From Typhlomys cinereus (lineage: Eukaryota > Chordata > Mammalia > Rodentia > Platacanthomyidae), in NCBI GenBank assembly GCA_023101885.1, contig JALPQD010000044.1:1240001-1304000 (forward strand): a stretch of 64,000 nucleotides of DNA, read 5' to 3'. The notes beneath the pieces were generated by a model. The model saw only the letters and a program-made list of their open reading frames with translations. It was not told the DNA's origin and made no database searches. This document shows, piece by piece, positions 50,071 through 60,540 of the stretch. Position numbers and translations under genes: made by a program. Numbering within the stretch: the first letter of the stretch is position 1; each line of letters begins with the position of its first letter.

Positions 50071-50118
50071 CTGCTTGACTTCCAATGACTTGGCTTCCTG
50101 GTGCAGTAGTTTTGGTTT
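50071..50118 (-). CDS. Muc19: mucin Ser/Thr-array exon, 48 nt
   Basis: The acceptor is ccttttttttag and the donor GCAG|gtaatc. In phase 1 it codes TKTTAPGSQVIGSQA plus split Gly. A relic with the same 3' end (AGTCAAGCAG before the donor) lies at 60510-60540. Confidence 0.8.
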
Positions 50119-50461
50119 CTAAAAAAAGGGAAAGAATATACTAGGTTTTGTTGTCGTTGTGTGTAAAATTAAGGATTTGAACTGACGCACAAAGATTTGC
50201 ATAGGAAGAATCGCCCTGTATTACTTCAACCAATTCAAATTTTGATGAAGAATTCACTGACTACTCTTTTTGTTTTTAAATCTGGGAATATCATGCTTTA
50301 TTGATTCCAGAGAAAATTGTAGCTTCTTAGAAAAAGAGTAAATGAGAACAGTAGAGGTGAAGATTTGAAGAATCTCCAGAAAACATGGCAAGGTCGCGTG
50401 GGTGGAGAGTTGGCTGCAGAGCCCTTCTCCAGCAGGGCTATGTTCCAACTCCGCCACTTAC

Positions 50462-51200
50462 CTGAATTGTAGCTACTATGTGGTAGTAAATGTTGTGGTA
50501 GAGGAGACTTTACCAGTGAGTGTTGTGGCAGAGGAATCTCTACCAGTGGGTGCTGTAGCCGAGGAGACTATATATCAGCAGGTGGTGTAGCAGAGGAGAG
50601 TCTACCAGCAGGTATTATAGCAGAGGAGACTCCAGTAACAGATGTTGTAGCAGATGAGACTCTACCACCAGGTGTTATGGCAGAGGAGACTCTACCAGAA
50701 GATGTTGTGCCAGAGGAGAGTCTACTAGCGGGTGTTGTGGCAGTGGAGAATCTACCAGTGGGTGTTGTGGCAGAGGAGACTATACCAGCAGGTGTTGTAG
50801 CAGAGAAGACTCCAGCAGTGAGTGCTGTGGCAGAGGAGACTACCAGCGGGTGTTGTGGCAGAGGAGACTCTACCAGTGGGTGTTGTGGCATAGGATTATC
50901 TACCAGTGGGTGTTGTGGCAGAGGAGACTATACCAGCAGGTGTTGTAGTAGATGAGACTATACCAGCAGATGTTGTAGTAGAGGAGACTCCAGAAGAGGG
51001 TGCTGTGGCAGAAGAGACTCCAGAAGTAGATGTGGCAGAGGTGGCTCTACTAGCGATTGTTGTAGTAGAGGAGGCAGATGTACCAGCAGATGCTTTAGTA
51101 GAGGAGACTCCATTAGCAGACATTGGGGAAAGTACGTAAACTTCACCTGATTTTGTTTCTATTGTAGAAGTACCACTTTCTCGAGGCCAACTTATGGTCT
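50462..51200 (-). CDS. Muc19: mucin exon with a 30-bp minisatellite, with stop and frame lesions
   Basis: The acceptor is caattttcag. The exon opens TISWPRESGTSTIETKSG and runs in frame into decapeptides such as GIVSSATTPT. At 51147 there is a usable donor (TCAG|gtgaag) that would make a typical 54-nt exon, leaving the minisatellite in the intron. If translation continues it meets a TAA near 50891, a repeat two bases short near 50840, and another frame change near 50570. A strong donor follows at 50462 (TTCAG|gtaagt), reached in the phase reading SSYNS(G), the usual array-exon ending. The likeliest history is that coding array exons expanded into a minisatellite that has since decayed. The first 54 nt are well supported; the rest as coding sequence is not. 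Confidence 0.6.
50490..51110. repeat. 30-bp minisatellite coding a Ser/Thr-rich decapeptide (-)
   Basis: About 20 units of mostly 30 bp read on the minus strand as variants of GRVSSATTPA. Units at the 51.1-kb end are the most divergent and those around 50.7-50.9 kb the most uniform. The antisense strand is also partly open, giving Val-Ala-Glu-Glu repeats without splice context. Confidence 0.9.
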
Positions 51201-51204
51201 CTGA

Positions 51205-52029
51205 AAATTGAAGAAAACCAAAGCAAACAAGTATCAAGCAAGAGGGGCGAGCTGAGGTGGGTTACTTTACAGAACAAGTGCAATCTAAAACTTCCAGCCA
51301 TCTAGAATCAAGTCAGACCAGAAATATTCTGATGGTGAACATGGTAGGACTGTCCGATATCTATTTTAATTGTCTAAAAATTGAGGATTTAATAGAAATT
51401 TATATGTTTCTTAACCGGGGCCTAGTTGAAATAAGATATTCAAATGTTATATATACACATGTAATACTTATAAACAATATGCATGCTAATTACTATTATC
51501 ATCCTTATTTGTTGCTTTGAGTATTGAACTTTTCATGTTCAGGCATTTTGGTAATCATGGGCATATTGGAAGTGGAAGTTGGACAGTGATAGAAATAAAT
51601 GTGGCTAACTTCTCAACACATAAAGAGCCAAAAACAACCTCAGAAGTAGTCGGGACACTACTCTTTCTCAATTTGTCAACAAGGTCTTTTTAGTGGTTTC
51701 TAGAAGCACAAGCAAATATTTACATGCATTTCTGTACATTTCTGTCTTACAGAATATTTAATGCTGAAAATGTCAACAATTTAATTATTTCTTGTCAATC
51801 TCAGTGAGAAAAAGGACATTTCTCTCTACATTTCCTTGTACATTCTTGGTGTCCAACAGGGCGTAAGAAAACAGGTGTCAATTTGAGGTATTTTCTGTAT
51901 GAGATTTGAGAAAAAAATTAAGTGCTTGTTGCCAGTATTCATGTGCTTGGTCCCATACTACTCATCCCACTTCCTGAGAAAATGAAAGATAAAAGGTTTG
52001 AGGGTTTTGAAAACTTCGTGTGTGTGTGC

Positions 52030-52063
<34 letters not shown>

Positions 52064-52360
52064 ATGTGTGCGTGTGTTTATGTGTTAGCTCCATCTGGGT
52101 CCCATTGGCACGTTTCTCACATACACTGACAATTCTATAAATTCAGCTTGTGATATTTGTAACACCTTTATGGAAATATCTACTTGTTCTCAGGGAACAG
52201 TTCATCTTAATTCCACAACTAGGAAATTTTAAACATTACTTACAACAACAAACCTATTGTGATTCCCTTGAAAACACCCTTAAAGAAAATGCAAACTTTT
52301 TGAAGGGAAAGCTTAGAGAGCCTCAAACCAGATGACCTCAATCACAGACTGTTGCTTTCT
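51205..52360. other. mucin intron without exons found
   Basis: AT-rich sequence plus the GT tract. Confidence 0.5.
52018..52080. repeat. (GT)n microsatellite
   Basis: An imperfect GT/GC tract in a mucin intron. Confidence 0.9.
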
Positions 52361-52363
52361 CAC

Positions 52364-52417
52364 CAGTTCCAAATCCATTAACTGTGTTGTGCATATCTTC
52401 TGTGAGGTCCAAGGTTC
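52364..52417 (-). CDS. Muc19: mucin Ser/Thr-array exon, 54 nt
   Basis: The acceptor is tttcttcccttag and the donor ACTG|gtgaga. In phase 1 it codes TLDLTEDMHNTVNGFGT plus split Gly. Confidence 0.8.
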
Positions 52418-53214
52418 CTAAGGGAAGAAACAGGAGAAAACGGTGCCTGTAATAACAGCTCTCAAAGAGATATCATGAAAGCCAGGGTTAAGGAAATGTC
52501 ATTTCCAACTATTCTAGAGATTCTCATTAATGGTTTGTCCTGAAACTTCTCCAGTGGCACAAAAATAGAATACTTGGACATTCCTTCCACATTAATTTTG
52601 AAAGCATCAGTCGACCTAAGATACCAGAAACCTTTGCGATGACATATTATCTGAAGAAGCTGATAGCATACCCACTTCCTCCCAGGACATCCTGTGGTGG
52701 ATGCTCTGTGGCTGGTTTCCTTATACTGTGTGGTGAGGGAAGAATAAGAGGTGTTTCACTTCCAGGGATTTTTCAGGAGGAGGAGGCAAAGCCTGGTTTT
52801 AAAAAGTAAGTTGTTTGGTAAAACATGGGTGCTTTTATAGACAATCTCTTTTGTGAGACTTTTTGGTGAAAAGTGAAAAATAACAGACCTCATGTATAGT
52901 CATACAAAAGAAATAACGCTACACTAAGGGGGAAGGCAAACTGAGTAAGGGGAGGTGGAAGACCTGGAGATTTAGATATGTGCAGCACACTACCTTTGTG
53001 GGGGGAAGGAAAATAAATCAGAAACACCCAGAACAGCCTGTTTGAGACCTCTGAAGCCATGAAACTCCCAACCCAGTCTAACTTTAAGTTTGATAGAATG
53101 GAATATGGCCCCAGTAAAAGATGCAAAGCCCTCCCTTATCCATTACAATTTACTCACTGCGGCAACACAGATAGATAAAGGGAAAGATGCTGAGCTTAAG
53201 GCTGAAAAACTTAC

Positions 53215-53268
53215 CTCCTGGCAGCATTGTGGGGGTGTTCCCACTGCCTTCCGGGAAAGGTGAGGAAT
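53215..53268 (-). CDS. Muc19: mucin Ser/Thr-array exon, 54 nt (A-type)
   Basis: The acceptor is ctttctctctcag and the donor GGAG|gtaagt. In phase 1 it codes SSPFPEGSGNTPTMLPG. It lies 94 bp downstream of the B-type exon at 53363-53416, forming a compact two-exon module. Confidence 0.82.
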
Positions 53269-53362
53269 CTGAGAGAGAAAGAAACCTGAAAGTATAAAGA
53301 CTGATATGACACGTAGGCACCCATAGAGTCTGTTGCCCATGCAGCCATGTTTGAGGCCAGAC

Positions 53363-53416
53363 CTGTGCCTGCAAATTTAGGTTCCACAGTTGGGGCAGAG
53401 GTGCTCCTGGTAGTGC
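53363..53416 (-). CDS. Muc19: mucin Ser/Thr-array exon, 54 nt (B-type)
   Basis: The acceptor is cttgtttcag and the donor ACAG|gtctgg. In phase 1 it codes TTRSTSAPTVEPKFAGT plus split Gly. The donor was chosen because it gives the standard 54 nt and phase 1; the open frame continues beyond it. Confidence 0.75.
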
Positions 53417-53699
53417 CTGAAACAAGAAGAGAACTGTGGTCAGCTGGCTGATTCATTTTCCTTTATGTCATGGGATACTCTCTAAAGGAAAATATAGTTT
53501 GTTTTCTCAGTACAGTCATACATCTCCATCTCTGAGTTTTGTGGTTTTAATACAGTCTGTATTTCCATAGTATACATTATTCCTCTAACTAGTCTACAGA
53601 GAATATTCTCTATAATAATCCCTTTGGTAGGACTGATTACTGGGAGATGGGTTTGAACAGGTCAATCTGTTTTCCATAGGACGCATTATCCCTTTGACA

Positions 53700-54165
53700 T
53701 GTTGTCACAGTTTGAATATGTTGTTCTCTACAGAGTCATGTATTTGCACCCTTAGCTGATGTTACTGTTTGGAAGATCAAAACACTTTAGGAGGTACAGT
53801 CTTGCTGGAGGAAGGCATATCATGGGGCGGGTGAGAGGGCAGCAGAGTTTTGAGGTTGGTTAGTCCCATCTTGCTTCCACTAGTGATCTTCTCTAATTGT
53901 CTGATGGTTAGCCCTATCTTGCTTCCACTAGCAATCTGCTCTAGCAATTTTCTCTAGACATCTGTAGTTTGTTCTCTCTTCTTCCATGATGTCTGCAGTG
54001 ATCAGAGTCTCCTCCAGCTTCTGCTGCTTGCTATGCCTTTCCTGCCATAATGGATTATATCTCCCCTATGGAACCATATGCTAAATAAATCACCTTTTTC
54101 CCCCTTAAGTTGTTTGAATTTAAGTGCTGTATTACAGCAGCAGAAAAAGTAACCACTACACAAGT
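53700..54165 (-). repeat. repeat family P, inverted, in a mucin intron
   Basis: A long copy that contains an internal duplication of the 'cccatcttgcttccactag' segment near 53865 and 53920. Confidence 0.6.
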
Positions 54166-54463
54166 CTATAAAGATCATCCTCTGTCACAGTGGTGGGATT
54201 TATTACAGGGATATGGATTTGGATTAATCACCAAAATCAAGAAATGAATCCCCTAACATCCCAATGAGAGGACTTTAGAACACAAGAAATTAGAAACATC
54301 AAAGTGTCTGAATAGTACTTGTTGACTAAATGTTGTAATATATTATTCGCAATATTCAAGTATTGAACACCTGACATATTTTTGCCTAGTATGACAGATA
54401 TGATAAATTAAAAGGCTCTGGGGATTTATTAAAAGTACACTTTAATGTCTTGGTGAAGGTTGC

Positions 54464-54505
54464 CTGTGATAGTTTCAGTGCTTTCTCCCAGAGACGTTGT
54501 GGCCT
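54464..54505 (-). pseudogene. Muc19: decayed A-type mucin exon
   Basis: A 42-nt body reads ATTSLGESTETIT in phase 1, preceded by a good pyrimidine tract. The acceptor AG has become GG (ttctcgg) and the donor is GC. It sits 132 bp after the B exon at 54638-54673, where the module predicts an A exon. Confidence 0.55.
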
Positions 54506-54637
54506 CCGAGAAGGAAGAAACAATAGAACTAACTGGAGAAAATATGGCTGAGTTCCCCTGCGCAGGAAAACCCTGGTGCTAAAAATCTCACTCTAGATGG
54601 ACTCAATCGATGATAATCTGGAATTTCATTAACTCAC

Positions 54638-54673
54638 CTGTGTTGGAGTTGCCTGGGGCAACCCCAGTGGTGG
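54638..54673 (-). CDS. Muc19: mucin Ser/Thr-array exon, 36 nt (B-type)
   Basis: The acceptor is tttcttttgcag and the donor ACAG|gtgagt. In phase 1 it codes TTGVAPGNSNT plus split Gly. It has the clearest form of the B-exon signature TTGVAPxxSNT(G). Confidence 0.82.
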
Positions 54674-54912
54674 CTGCAAAAGAAAGACCCCAAATCATCA
54701 CAGTGACTCCTACAGACCTGTCTGTAGAAGGAAGCTGGATGCCTGTTTGTCACCAGGCCCTCTTATTACTTCCCAGAGAGCTGAGTGTTCTAGGCATTCT
54801 CCAAGATTTACCATTAGCAAAGTGATGGAAACAGCGATTTCCCATCTGAAACCCCTCCCCAAATCTCCATCCATGATGGGACTGGAAACAAGGTGCTTTC
54901 TCCCAGGCTCAC

Positions 54913-54957
54913 CTGTCACAATCCCACTAGCTTGGCCTCCTGATGTCACAATGGTGC
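54913..54957 (-). CDS. Muc19: mucin Ser/Thr-array exon, 45 nt
   Basis: The acceptor is ccatggtag and the donor ACAG|gtgagc. In phase 1 it codes TIVTSGGQASGIVT plus split Gly. Confidence 0.75.
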
Positions 54958-55573
54958 CTACCATGGAATCAAAAGCAAAATGGTTTGAATGTGTCAAGAC
55001 CGTGAGGCAAGACTTAATATCATTATGGCTTCCTTTGGTCAAAAAGCTTTTCAGCTAGGGCATCACTACTTCCAGAATTGATGCTGTTTTTTGTCTCTTT
55101 CTAGAACGATGTGTTTTCCTAACACCTTAGTGGTATGTATGACATCCTAGGAAATGCCAGACAGCACACTTATCTTCGGGAAGTATAGCTATGAGGTTAG
55201 ATGCTGATATTGAAGATTTTTTTTTCCAGAATGTGTTCAGTTATAAGAGAAGCAGCTAGAAACTACTCTACTAGAAAATATGCCTCCCAATCAGTAAGCC
55301 CAAGGGAGTAGCAGCCAAGCTAGATAAGTAACAGCTGCCTGGCTTTGTCTGCCAGGTGTTCACTGCCAGGGGTACCACTGCCTTTGCTGAAGCTGGAATT
55401 TCTCCAGGGAAATAACAAATGGTAAGGCTTCAGGATTCGAGGCAGGAGGGGAATAACTGTACTAGTAGATCAATAGAGCAGACGACCTTGCCTTGCCCTG
55501 CCCCTGGGAATCACTGAGTCTCCGTCACCACAGAACTTGCTGAACATGAAGCAAGATGGTCTTACTCCCTCAC

Positions 55574-55609
55574 CTGCTGAAATATGGCTCCCTGGAGTGA
55601 TCGAGATAT
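55574..55609 (-). CDS. Muc19: mucin Ser/Thr-array exon, 36 nt
   Basis: The acceptor is ctcctctttag and the donor GCAG|gtgagg. In phase 1 it codes ISITPGSHISA plus split Gly. It resembles the 50071-50118 exon (TAPGSQVIGSQA). Confidence 0.76.
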
Positions 55610-55849
55610 CTAAAGAGGAGACAAAAGACAGACCCATCTCTCTAAATTTTATTTATCAATTGCTTGAAGGGTTTTGATATTCAGATATTTAAAACAGAAT
55701 TCCTGAGTCTAAAAAGTTCAAATGATATTTAATCCACCTTGACTGACTTATAGCTCTCTCAGCTGCTAACTGGTTCTAGGAGAAACCATGGTAGACACCA
55801 CTAAAATGAGGGAAAATTATAGATTTATTCATTCTAGTAGTATGTATGT

Positions 55850-55875
55850 GTGTGTGTGTGAGAGAGAGAGAGAGT

Positions 55876-55937
<62 letters not shown>

Positions 55938-56065
55938 GAGAGACAGAGAGGAGGACACTTAAGTGTGTGTGCCTGTGGAGGCCCAAGGGTAACACAGGGA
56001 ATCATTCTGGATTACTCAACTTCCTTATTGCTTTCATCTGGCTTTAACCATTAAAAGCCATCTCC
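55850..56065 (-). mobile_element. (GA)n tract and lineage-specific SINE fragment
   Basis: A GA/GAA tract of about 90 bp (55859-55948) leads into ggcccaagggtaacacaggg and the family body, cut short near 56065. Confidence 0.6.
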
Positions 56066-56109
56066 ACAATCCTCATTCTGATCATTTAAAAAAATACTTT
56101 TACATTTAT

Positions 56110-56590
56110 TTTGTACGTATGTGTTTGCATGCACTTATGTCATGCACACACGTGGAAGTCAGAGGACAATTTGTAGGAATAAGTCTTCTTTCACCAAGTG
56201 GGTTCTAAGGATCAAACTCAAGCTATCAGCTTGATGGCAAACACCTTTCCCACAGAGTCTTTTAAAGGTCTACTTATTATTTTCTGTGTGTGGGGGGGTA
56301 AGCATGCAGAAGTCAGAAGATGGTATATGCATATGGCATTCTTCTCTATCACTCCCTACCTATTATTTCAGGGCATAGTCGCTCCTTAGTTCTCAGGCTA
56401 CAGTTTTCTTGGTTAGGCAGGAAGCATAGCATAGCAATACTTCTGTGTCTGTCCCTCCTTGGAGCTGGGATTCCAAGCATTTGCAGAAACACTAGCTTGA
56501 CTACATGTGTACTAAAGAACTGAACTTTGATTCTCCTGATGACACAATAAGTACTCTAAACCACTGAGCCATCTCTCTAGCTCTCCACTA
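56110..56590 (-). mobile_element. two B3-type SINEs, minus orientation
   Basis: Two adjacent units, 56110-56270 and 56280-56590. The first has gtggaagtcagaggacaatt; the second ends ccactgagccatctctctag, the reverse of a B3 head. Confidence 0.65.
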
Positions 56591-56970
56591 ATTTTGAGCC
56601 TTTCTTTTGCATAATTCTGGTATTCATTTTTATACTATATCAGCAAGCAGAATACATCAGGCTTTGCTCACATTCCACAGCTGAAGTCAGCAGTGATGTC
56701 AGACATAATAAAGTCAGCAAGTTAGACATTAATATGTACTTTTTGGGAACAACCACATTGCCTAGAGGGATTAGGGTACTGATGTGCAGGGTCTGGCACA
56801 GTGTTTGCTCTCATCCTGGCAAGCCTTACTCCCTACACATTCATGGTAAAACATTTGAAATCATGGGATTTTTAGGCAGTCCCACAAAGCCTGACTCCTC
56901 ACTCCTGTCTTTATGGTAGCCACCGAAGAACTTGATTAAAATTCCAGATCCACAGAGTAATGAAACTCAC

Positions 56971-57024
56971 CTGCAGGACGTTCTGTGTGGGTGGTCTCAC
57001 TTCCTCCTGTGGAAGTTGAGGCCT
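56971..57024 (-). CDS. Muc19: mucin Ser/Thr-array exon, 54 nt (A-type)
   Basis: The acceptor is cttctctctcag and the donor GCAG|gtgagt. In phase 1 it codes ASTSTGGSETTHTERPA plus split Gly. It starts AG-GCC like other A exons and lies 120 bp after the B exon at 57145-57198. Confidence 0.83.
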
Positions 57025-57144
57025 CTGAGAGAGAAGGAAAAAAAAAGAGTCAAGGACTAGAGTGTGGGGGACTGTGCATAGTGTTGTTGTCATATTCTAG
57101 CTCCCAAAACCTTCTGTCCACCTGGAGCTTGCTCATTTGCTTAC

Positions 57145-57198
57145 CTGTGTTGTGTCTTTCAGGTTCTGTAGCTTCTCCAGAGACCACACCAATGGTGC
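57145..57198 (-). CDS. Muc19: mucin Ser/Thr-array exon, 54 nt (B-type)
   Basis: The acceptor is ttcttgtcttag and the donor ACAG|gtaagc. In phase 1 it codes TIGVVSGEATEPERHNT plus split Gly. Confidence 0.83.
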
Positions 57199-57668
57199 CT
57201 AAGACAAGAAAGCAATAGTGTTCATTGAATCCCTTGATTCCAACAGAAATCACAATTCTCCAAGACTGCTGCTAAGAGTGATCATGCCAAAAGCCATCTG
57301 TAGCCAGTCTATGTGACATCTCTTCCCACACACATTCTCTCCAGACAATTCTCAATTCCTATGGAATTCTCAATTCCGGAAAATTCAATATTGTCTTTGG
57401 AAGGAGGCGGGACAATTCTTTCCACACCACCAGTTTGTCCTTGTTGTGAATATAAGCGAGCCTAGCAACAGCCCATGAGAGCTCATTTTAAAAAGAGATA
57501 ATATCAAGCATCTTGCCTTCTCCCCTTCGTGTTTTCCACCGATATAGTTCTCATGTTTTTTTGTTTATTTTTCATGTGTATGTGTTTTTGTTTGTGTGTG
57601 AGTATGTATATATGCACTTTTATGTTTTCAGAAAATTAGAGAGAACAAGGCTGTCAGCTGATACTCAC

Positions 57669-57722
57669 CTATGGCTACATCATTTGGTATAGTTTCAGTT
57701 ACTCCTGAGGGAGTTATGGCCT
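57669..57722 (-). CDS. Muc19: mucin Ser/Thr-array exon, 54 nt (A-type)
   Basis: The acceptor is ttattctgtcag and the donor ATAG|gtgagt. In phase 1 it codes AITPSGVTETIPNDVAI plus split Gly. Confidence 0.81.
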
Positions 57723-57855
57723 CTGACAGAATAAAAGAGGAAATTGGTTTCCTGGAGAATATTTAAGGGTACTACTGGACTCATGCAAAGCTGACATCAG
57801 AGGTTGTCATGGTGAGAGGACACATAGAAGACTTTATGGCACTTTGGTAACTCAC

Positions 57856-57909
57856 CTGTGTTGGAACCTCTTGGGTAAAGAGTTGTGTCAGGGGCAACTT
57901 CAGTGGTGC
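57856..57909 (-). pseudogene. Muc19: B-type mucin exon with a broken acceptor
   Basis: The body (TTEVAPDTTLYPRGSNT) is open and the donor ACAG|gtgagt is good, but the acceptor reads gttttgg, so the invariant AG is GG. The following A exon is 133 bp away, as the module predicts. A single substitution probably silenced it; a sequencing error is the alternative. Confidence 0.6.
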
Positions 57910-58577
57910 CCAAAACACAAAATAGCCAGAATCATCACTGTGACTTCTGCTGGACCCTTGAAGTCCCCTGGTCCCCTATTGTGGAGAAAGCTACAGCTTC
58001 TTCATAGCCAAGTCTCTCCTCTCGGGCTCCTATTCTACTGGTGTGTTTCCCTGTTATATTGTATAACCAATACAATGAGAGGCACTCAACCAGAGGCACT
58101 ATTACTTACATCCCACTAGAGTGAAGCAGATGAGTCTCCCCCATATTCACTGGTTTCAATGCCCAGACATTGAAGACCAGAAGTTAAGATTGGTTGGGAA
58201 TTTTACACATCAAGACATTTATAATTATTAGCATTGCCTTGTGAGCATGAAAACATCAGAACAGACATGTTTCTAAGACCCATTTACGCTTTTCTTACAT
58301 CTCAAGATTAAACTTATTATATTCCATGACTATCTTAGTGTCATGTACATGTCCAGGAGAAATACTTCAAAACATTCACATCATACATACTATTTGAGAA
58401 GAGATTATATGCAGATTATTGAAAACCTCAAATGTCGAAGAAACTCCATTCAGCTTAAGATGCAATCTCTGAATCACTGCACAATATTCTGCAGGAAAGC
58501 CCAAATCCAGATGAGCCATTGTAACGAGAGTTATGATTCACAGTAACACCCACCTAGTTATATCTGCTTATCCATAC

Positions 58578-58631
58578 CTCTTACAAACTGAGTTCCATTA
58601 CTGTCCCTGCCTTCTTTAGGAGTGGTGGCTT
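58578..58631 (-). CDS. Muc19: mucin Ser/Thr-array exon, 54 nt (A-type)
   Basis: The acceptor is ctctttcctgag (poor -3 base) and the donor AGAG|gtatgg. In phase 1 it codes ATTPKEGRDSNGTQFVR. It has an NGT sequon. The weak acceptor makes inclusion less certain. Confidence 0.65.
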
Positions 58632-58770
58632 CTCAGGAAAGAGAAAAGAGAGCCATGAAGTCTGGGGAATTTGAAGAAATAGCATAAAAGTTGCTAATAC
58701 ATTTTACTAGTGCAATTCTATGACAGTTATTATGTACTTGTAAGGAGGGCCTCCTGTCATCCAGCTTCCT

Positions 58771-58801
58771 CTGTGGGAGCCTCCAGATATAATAGTTGTC
58801 C
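58771..58801 (-). pseudogene. Muc19: decayed B-type mucin exon
   Basis: The body reads TTIISGGSH between a lost acceptor (tttctg) and a lost donor (CACAG|aggaag). It lies 139 bp before the A exon at 58578-58631, close to the usual module spacing. Confidence 0.35.
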
Positions 58802-59364
58802 CAGAAACCTCTCCAGAAGTACCTCAGTTACTCAGAAGTTTTAAGTATACCCCCAGTGTCCAAATTCTTCTCTGTCAGAACAAAAATCTCTGCTTTTTGT
58901 AATTACATTTGAGGGAGAAAGAATGTGGAAAATAATCCAGAGGCATAAAAGATGTGCTGAAAGGTGTCAGGACATGATGTGTACCCCACTACAGGCAAAC
59001 ATAATGAGCAGAGTGGACAAAAAAGAGTACAGCAGTGTTAGGCAAAGAACAGTGTTAAGCAGGGCATGGAGGACACACTGAGTAGAGATCCATATTTTGT
59101 AAATTTTTTGGCATTATTAAGTGGTCACATGAAGATATTGTGTTTCCAAACTAGATGTTACTGTGTCTCCTTGACCTACCTTCACATTTATTGATTCACT
59201 CAAGCATACTAACCAGTGGAATGTTAAGATTCTGAGACCTCATGCTACTACAGAGCACTTCCTGACATCTCTGACCAGGTGGTCCCAATGCATACGGTCA
59301 CAACTGTGTTCCCCAGAAGCGAAGCAAAGCATTTTGCAGAATCCCCATGTGCTTTTTGACTCAC

Positions 59365-59418
59365 CTGTGCTGTAATTCACAGGTTTCAGAGATTTGTCAT
59401 TAACTAGGCCAGTAGTAG
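59365..59418 (-). CDS. Muc19: mucin Ser/Thr-array exon, 54 nt (B-type)
   Basis: The acceptor is tgcccagctcag and the donor ACAG|gtgagt. In phase 1 it codes TTGLVNDKSLKPVNYST plus split Gly. It has an NYS sequon. Confidence 0.81.
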
Positions 59419-59774
59419 CTGAGCTGGGCACAGTGCAACAAGTAAATAAATGAATAAAAATCTATGTATTTATCAAATACTTCAGGAAACTTGACCTTAG
59501 GTGGAGAAGATAGTATGTATAACTCCATATAGCATCCTTCCCACAGTATTTCTACCAAAGGGATTTTAAAATTGTTGGCCAATAAATTGTTGCCTTAGGC
59601 AGTGGGAAGATAATCTGCTTGAAAACCACAAACAAGCATGAAATACTTTAGAGATGAATTAATGTTAATGAATGGTGGTAATGTTTTAAATAACAATGCT
59701 CAGTACAAGAGAAATGAATTGCATGGTTACTGGCTGCATCTGCAGAAGCCACGGCAAACACCCACAGTTCTTAC

Positions 59775-59828
59775 CTGTGGCCTCAGCTCTTGTCGTTTCA
59801 CGTTCTCTGAGGTTAGTAGTTGTGGCCT
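59775..59828 (-). CDS. Muc19: mucin Ser/Thr-array exon, 54 nt (A-type)
   Basis: The acceptor is ccctctttctag and the donor ACAG|gtaaga. In phase 1 it codes ATTTNLRERETTRAEAT plus split Gly. It starts AG-GCC like the other A exons. Confidence 0.82.
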
Positions 59829-59938
59829 CTAGAAAGAGGGAAAAAACAGAAAAGAGGGTAAAGAGAGTTAGGGAGCATCCAAGGCCATGGATACAAGGTA
59901 TTGGTGCTAAATACTTCTCTGTCAACCTGTAAGCTCGC

Positions 59939-59971
59939 CTGCACTGGAGCAGCTAAGCACAACTGTTCACC
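59939..59971 (-). pseudogene. Muc19: possible decayed B-type mucin exon
   Basis: The sequence ends CTCCAGTGCAG before gcgagc, a degraded form of TCCAACACAG|gtgag, and contains an in-frame TAG. It lies about 110 bp before the A exon at 59775-59828, the expected module position. The similarity is weak. Confidence 0.3.
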
Positions 59972-60059
59972 CTGGTCATGGCTGAAACATGGAGTCATTA
60001 TGGTGTCTTGCTGGAATCAGTTTTTATTTCTGCAGATTTCCCTCAAAAAGACTTAGTCC

Positions 60060-60370
60060 TATCTTCTTTTTATTCTTTTAGTGTTATATATACTAATACA
60101 GTGAATTTATGATATCTCTACCAATTGATACCCAATCCCAACCTCCTCCTCTTCACTTCACCGATCTTCTCCCCTGCCAATTTCCCTCCTATTTTCATGT
60201 TTTATTTGCATGTGTGGCCCATTGGTTTGCCTTTATGATAAGTGCTGGATATTTTCTGGAGCATTAATCATGTATCAGCAGAAATACCGTTAAGGAAAGC
60301 ATCTTCTTTTTCTTCCCTCATTATCTCTCAGGGAAGCATGAAAGCCTCTTAAGATGTTAACAGAACAAGT
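60060..60370 (-). mobile_element. older LINE 3'-end fragment
   Basis: This is a second copy of the element at 25020-25370, in the same orientation, inside a mucin intron. Confidence 0.45.
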
Positions 60371-60509
60371 CTCATGCAGGTCTTAATTTCAAGGCAACCA
60401 GGCTCTTGTCTAGAAATGAGCTCCATGCATCTCATCAGCCAGGGGTGTAGGACTGACAGAAGAACCTTTTAGCCATTTCCTGTCTAGGAGACAAGCTCCT
60501 GTGTTTACC

Positions 60510-60540
60510 TGCTTGACTCTTAGTGACACAGCTCTGAGGC
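60510..60540 (-). pseudogene. Muc19: mucin exon relic resembling the 50071-50118 exon
   Basis: It ends AGAGTCAAGCAG|gtaaac, nearly the same as the 3' end of the exon at 50071. The apparent exon, tttgtag to this donor, is 31 nt. It does not preserve phase 1 and has a TAA in the phase-1 frame. Confidence 0.35.

Noticed and set aside
50402..51139. Plus-strand Val-Ala-Glu-Glu repeat frames
   Set aside because: Antisense of the 30-bp mucin minisatellite, with no start, splice or promoter context.
55330..55400. Exon-like Ser/Gly/Thr stretch in a mucin intron
   Set aside because: No donor follows in the right place, and the frame does not fit phase 1.
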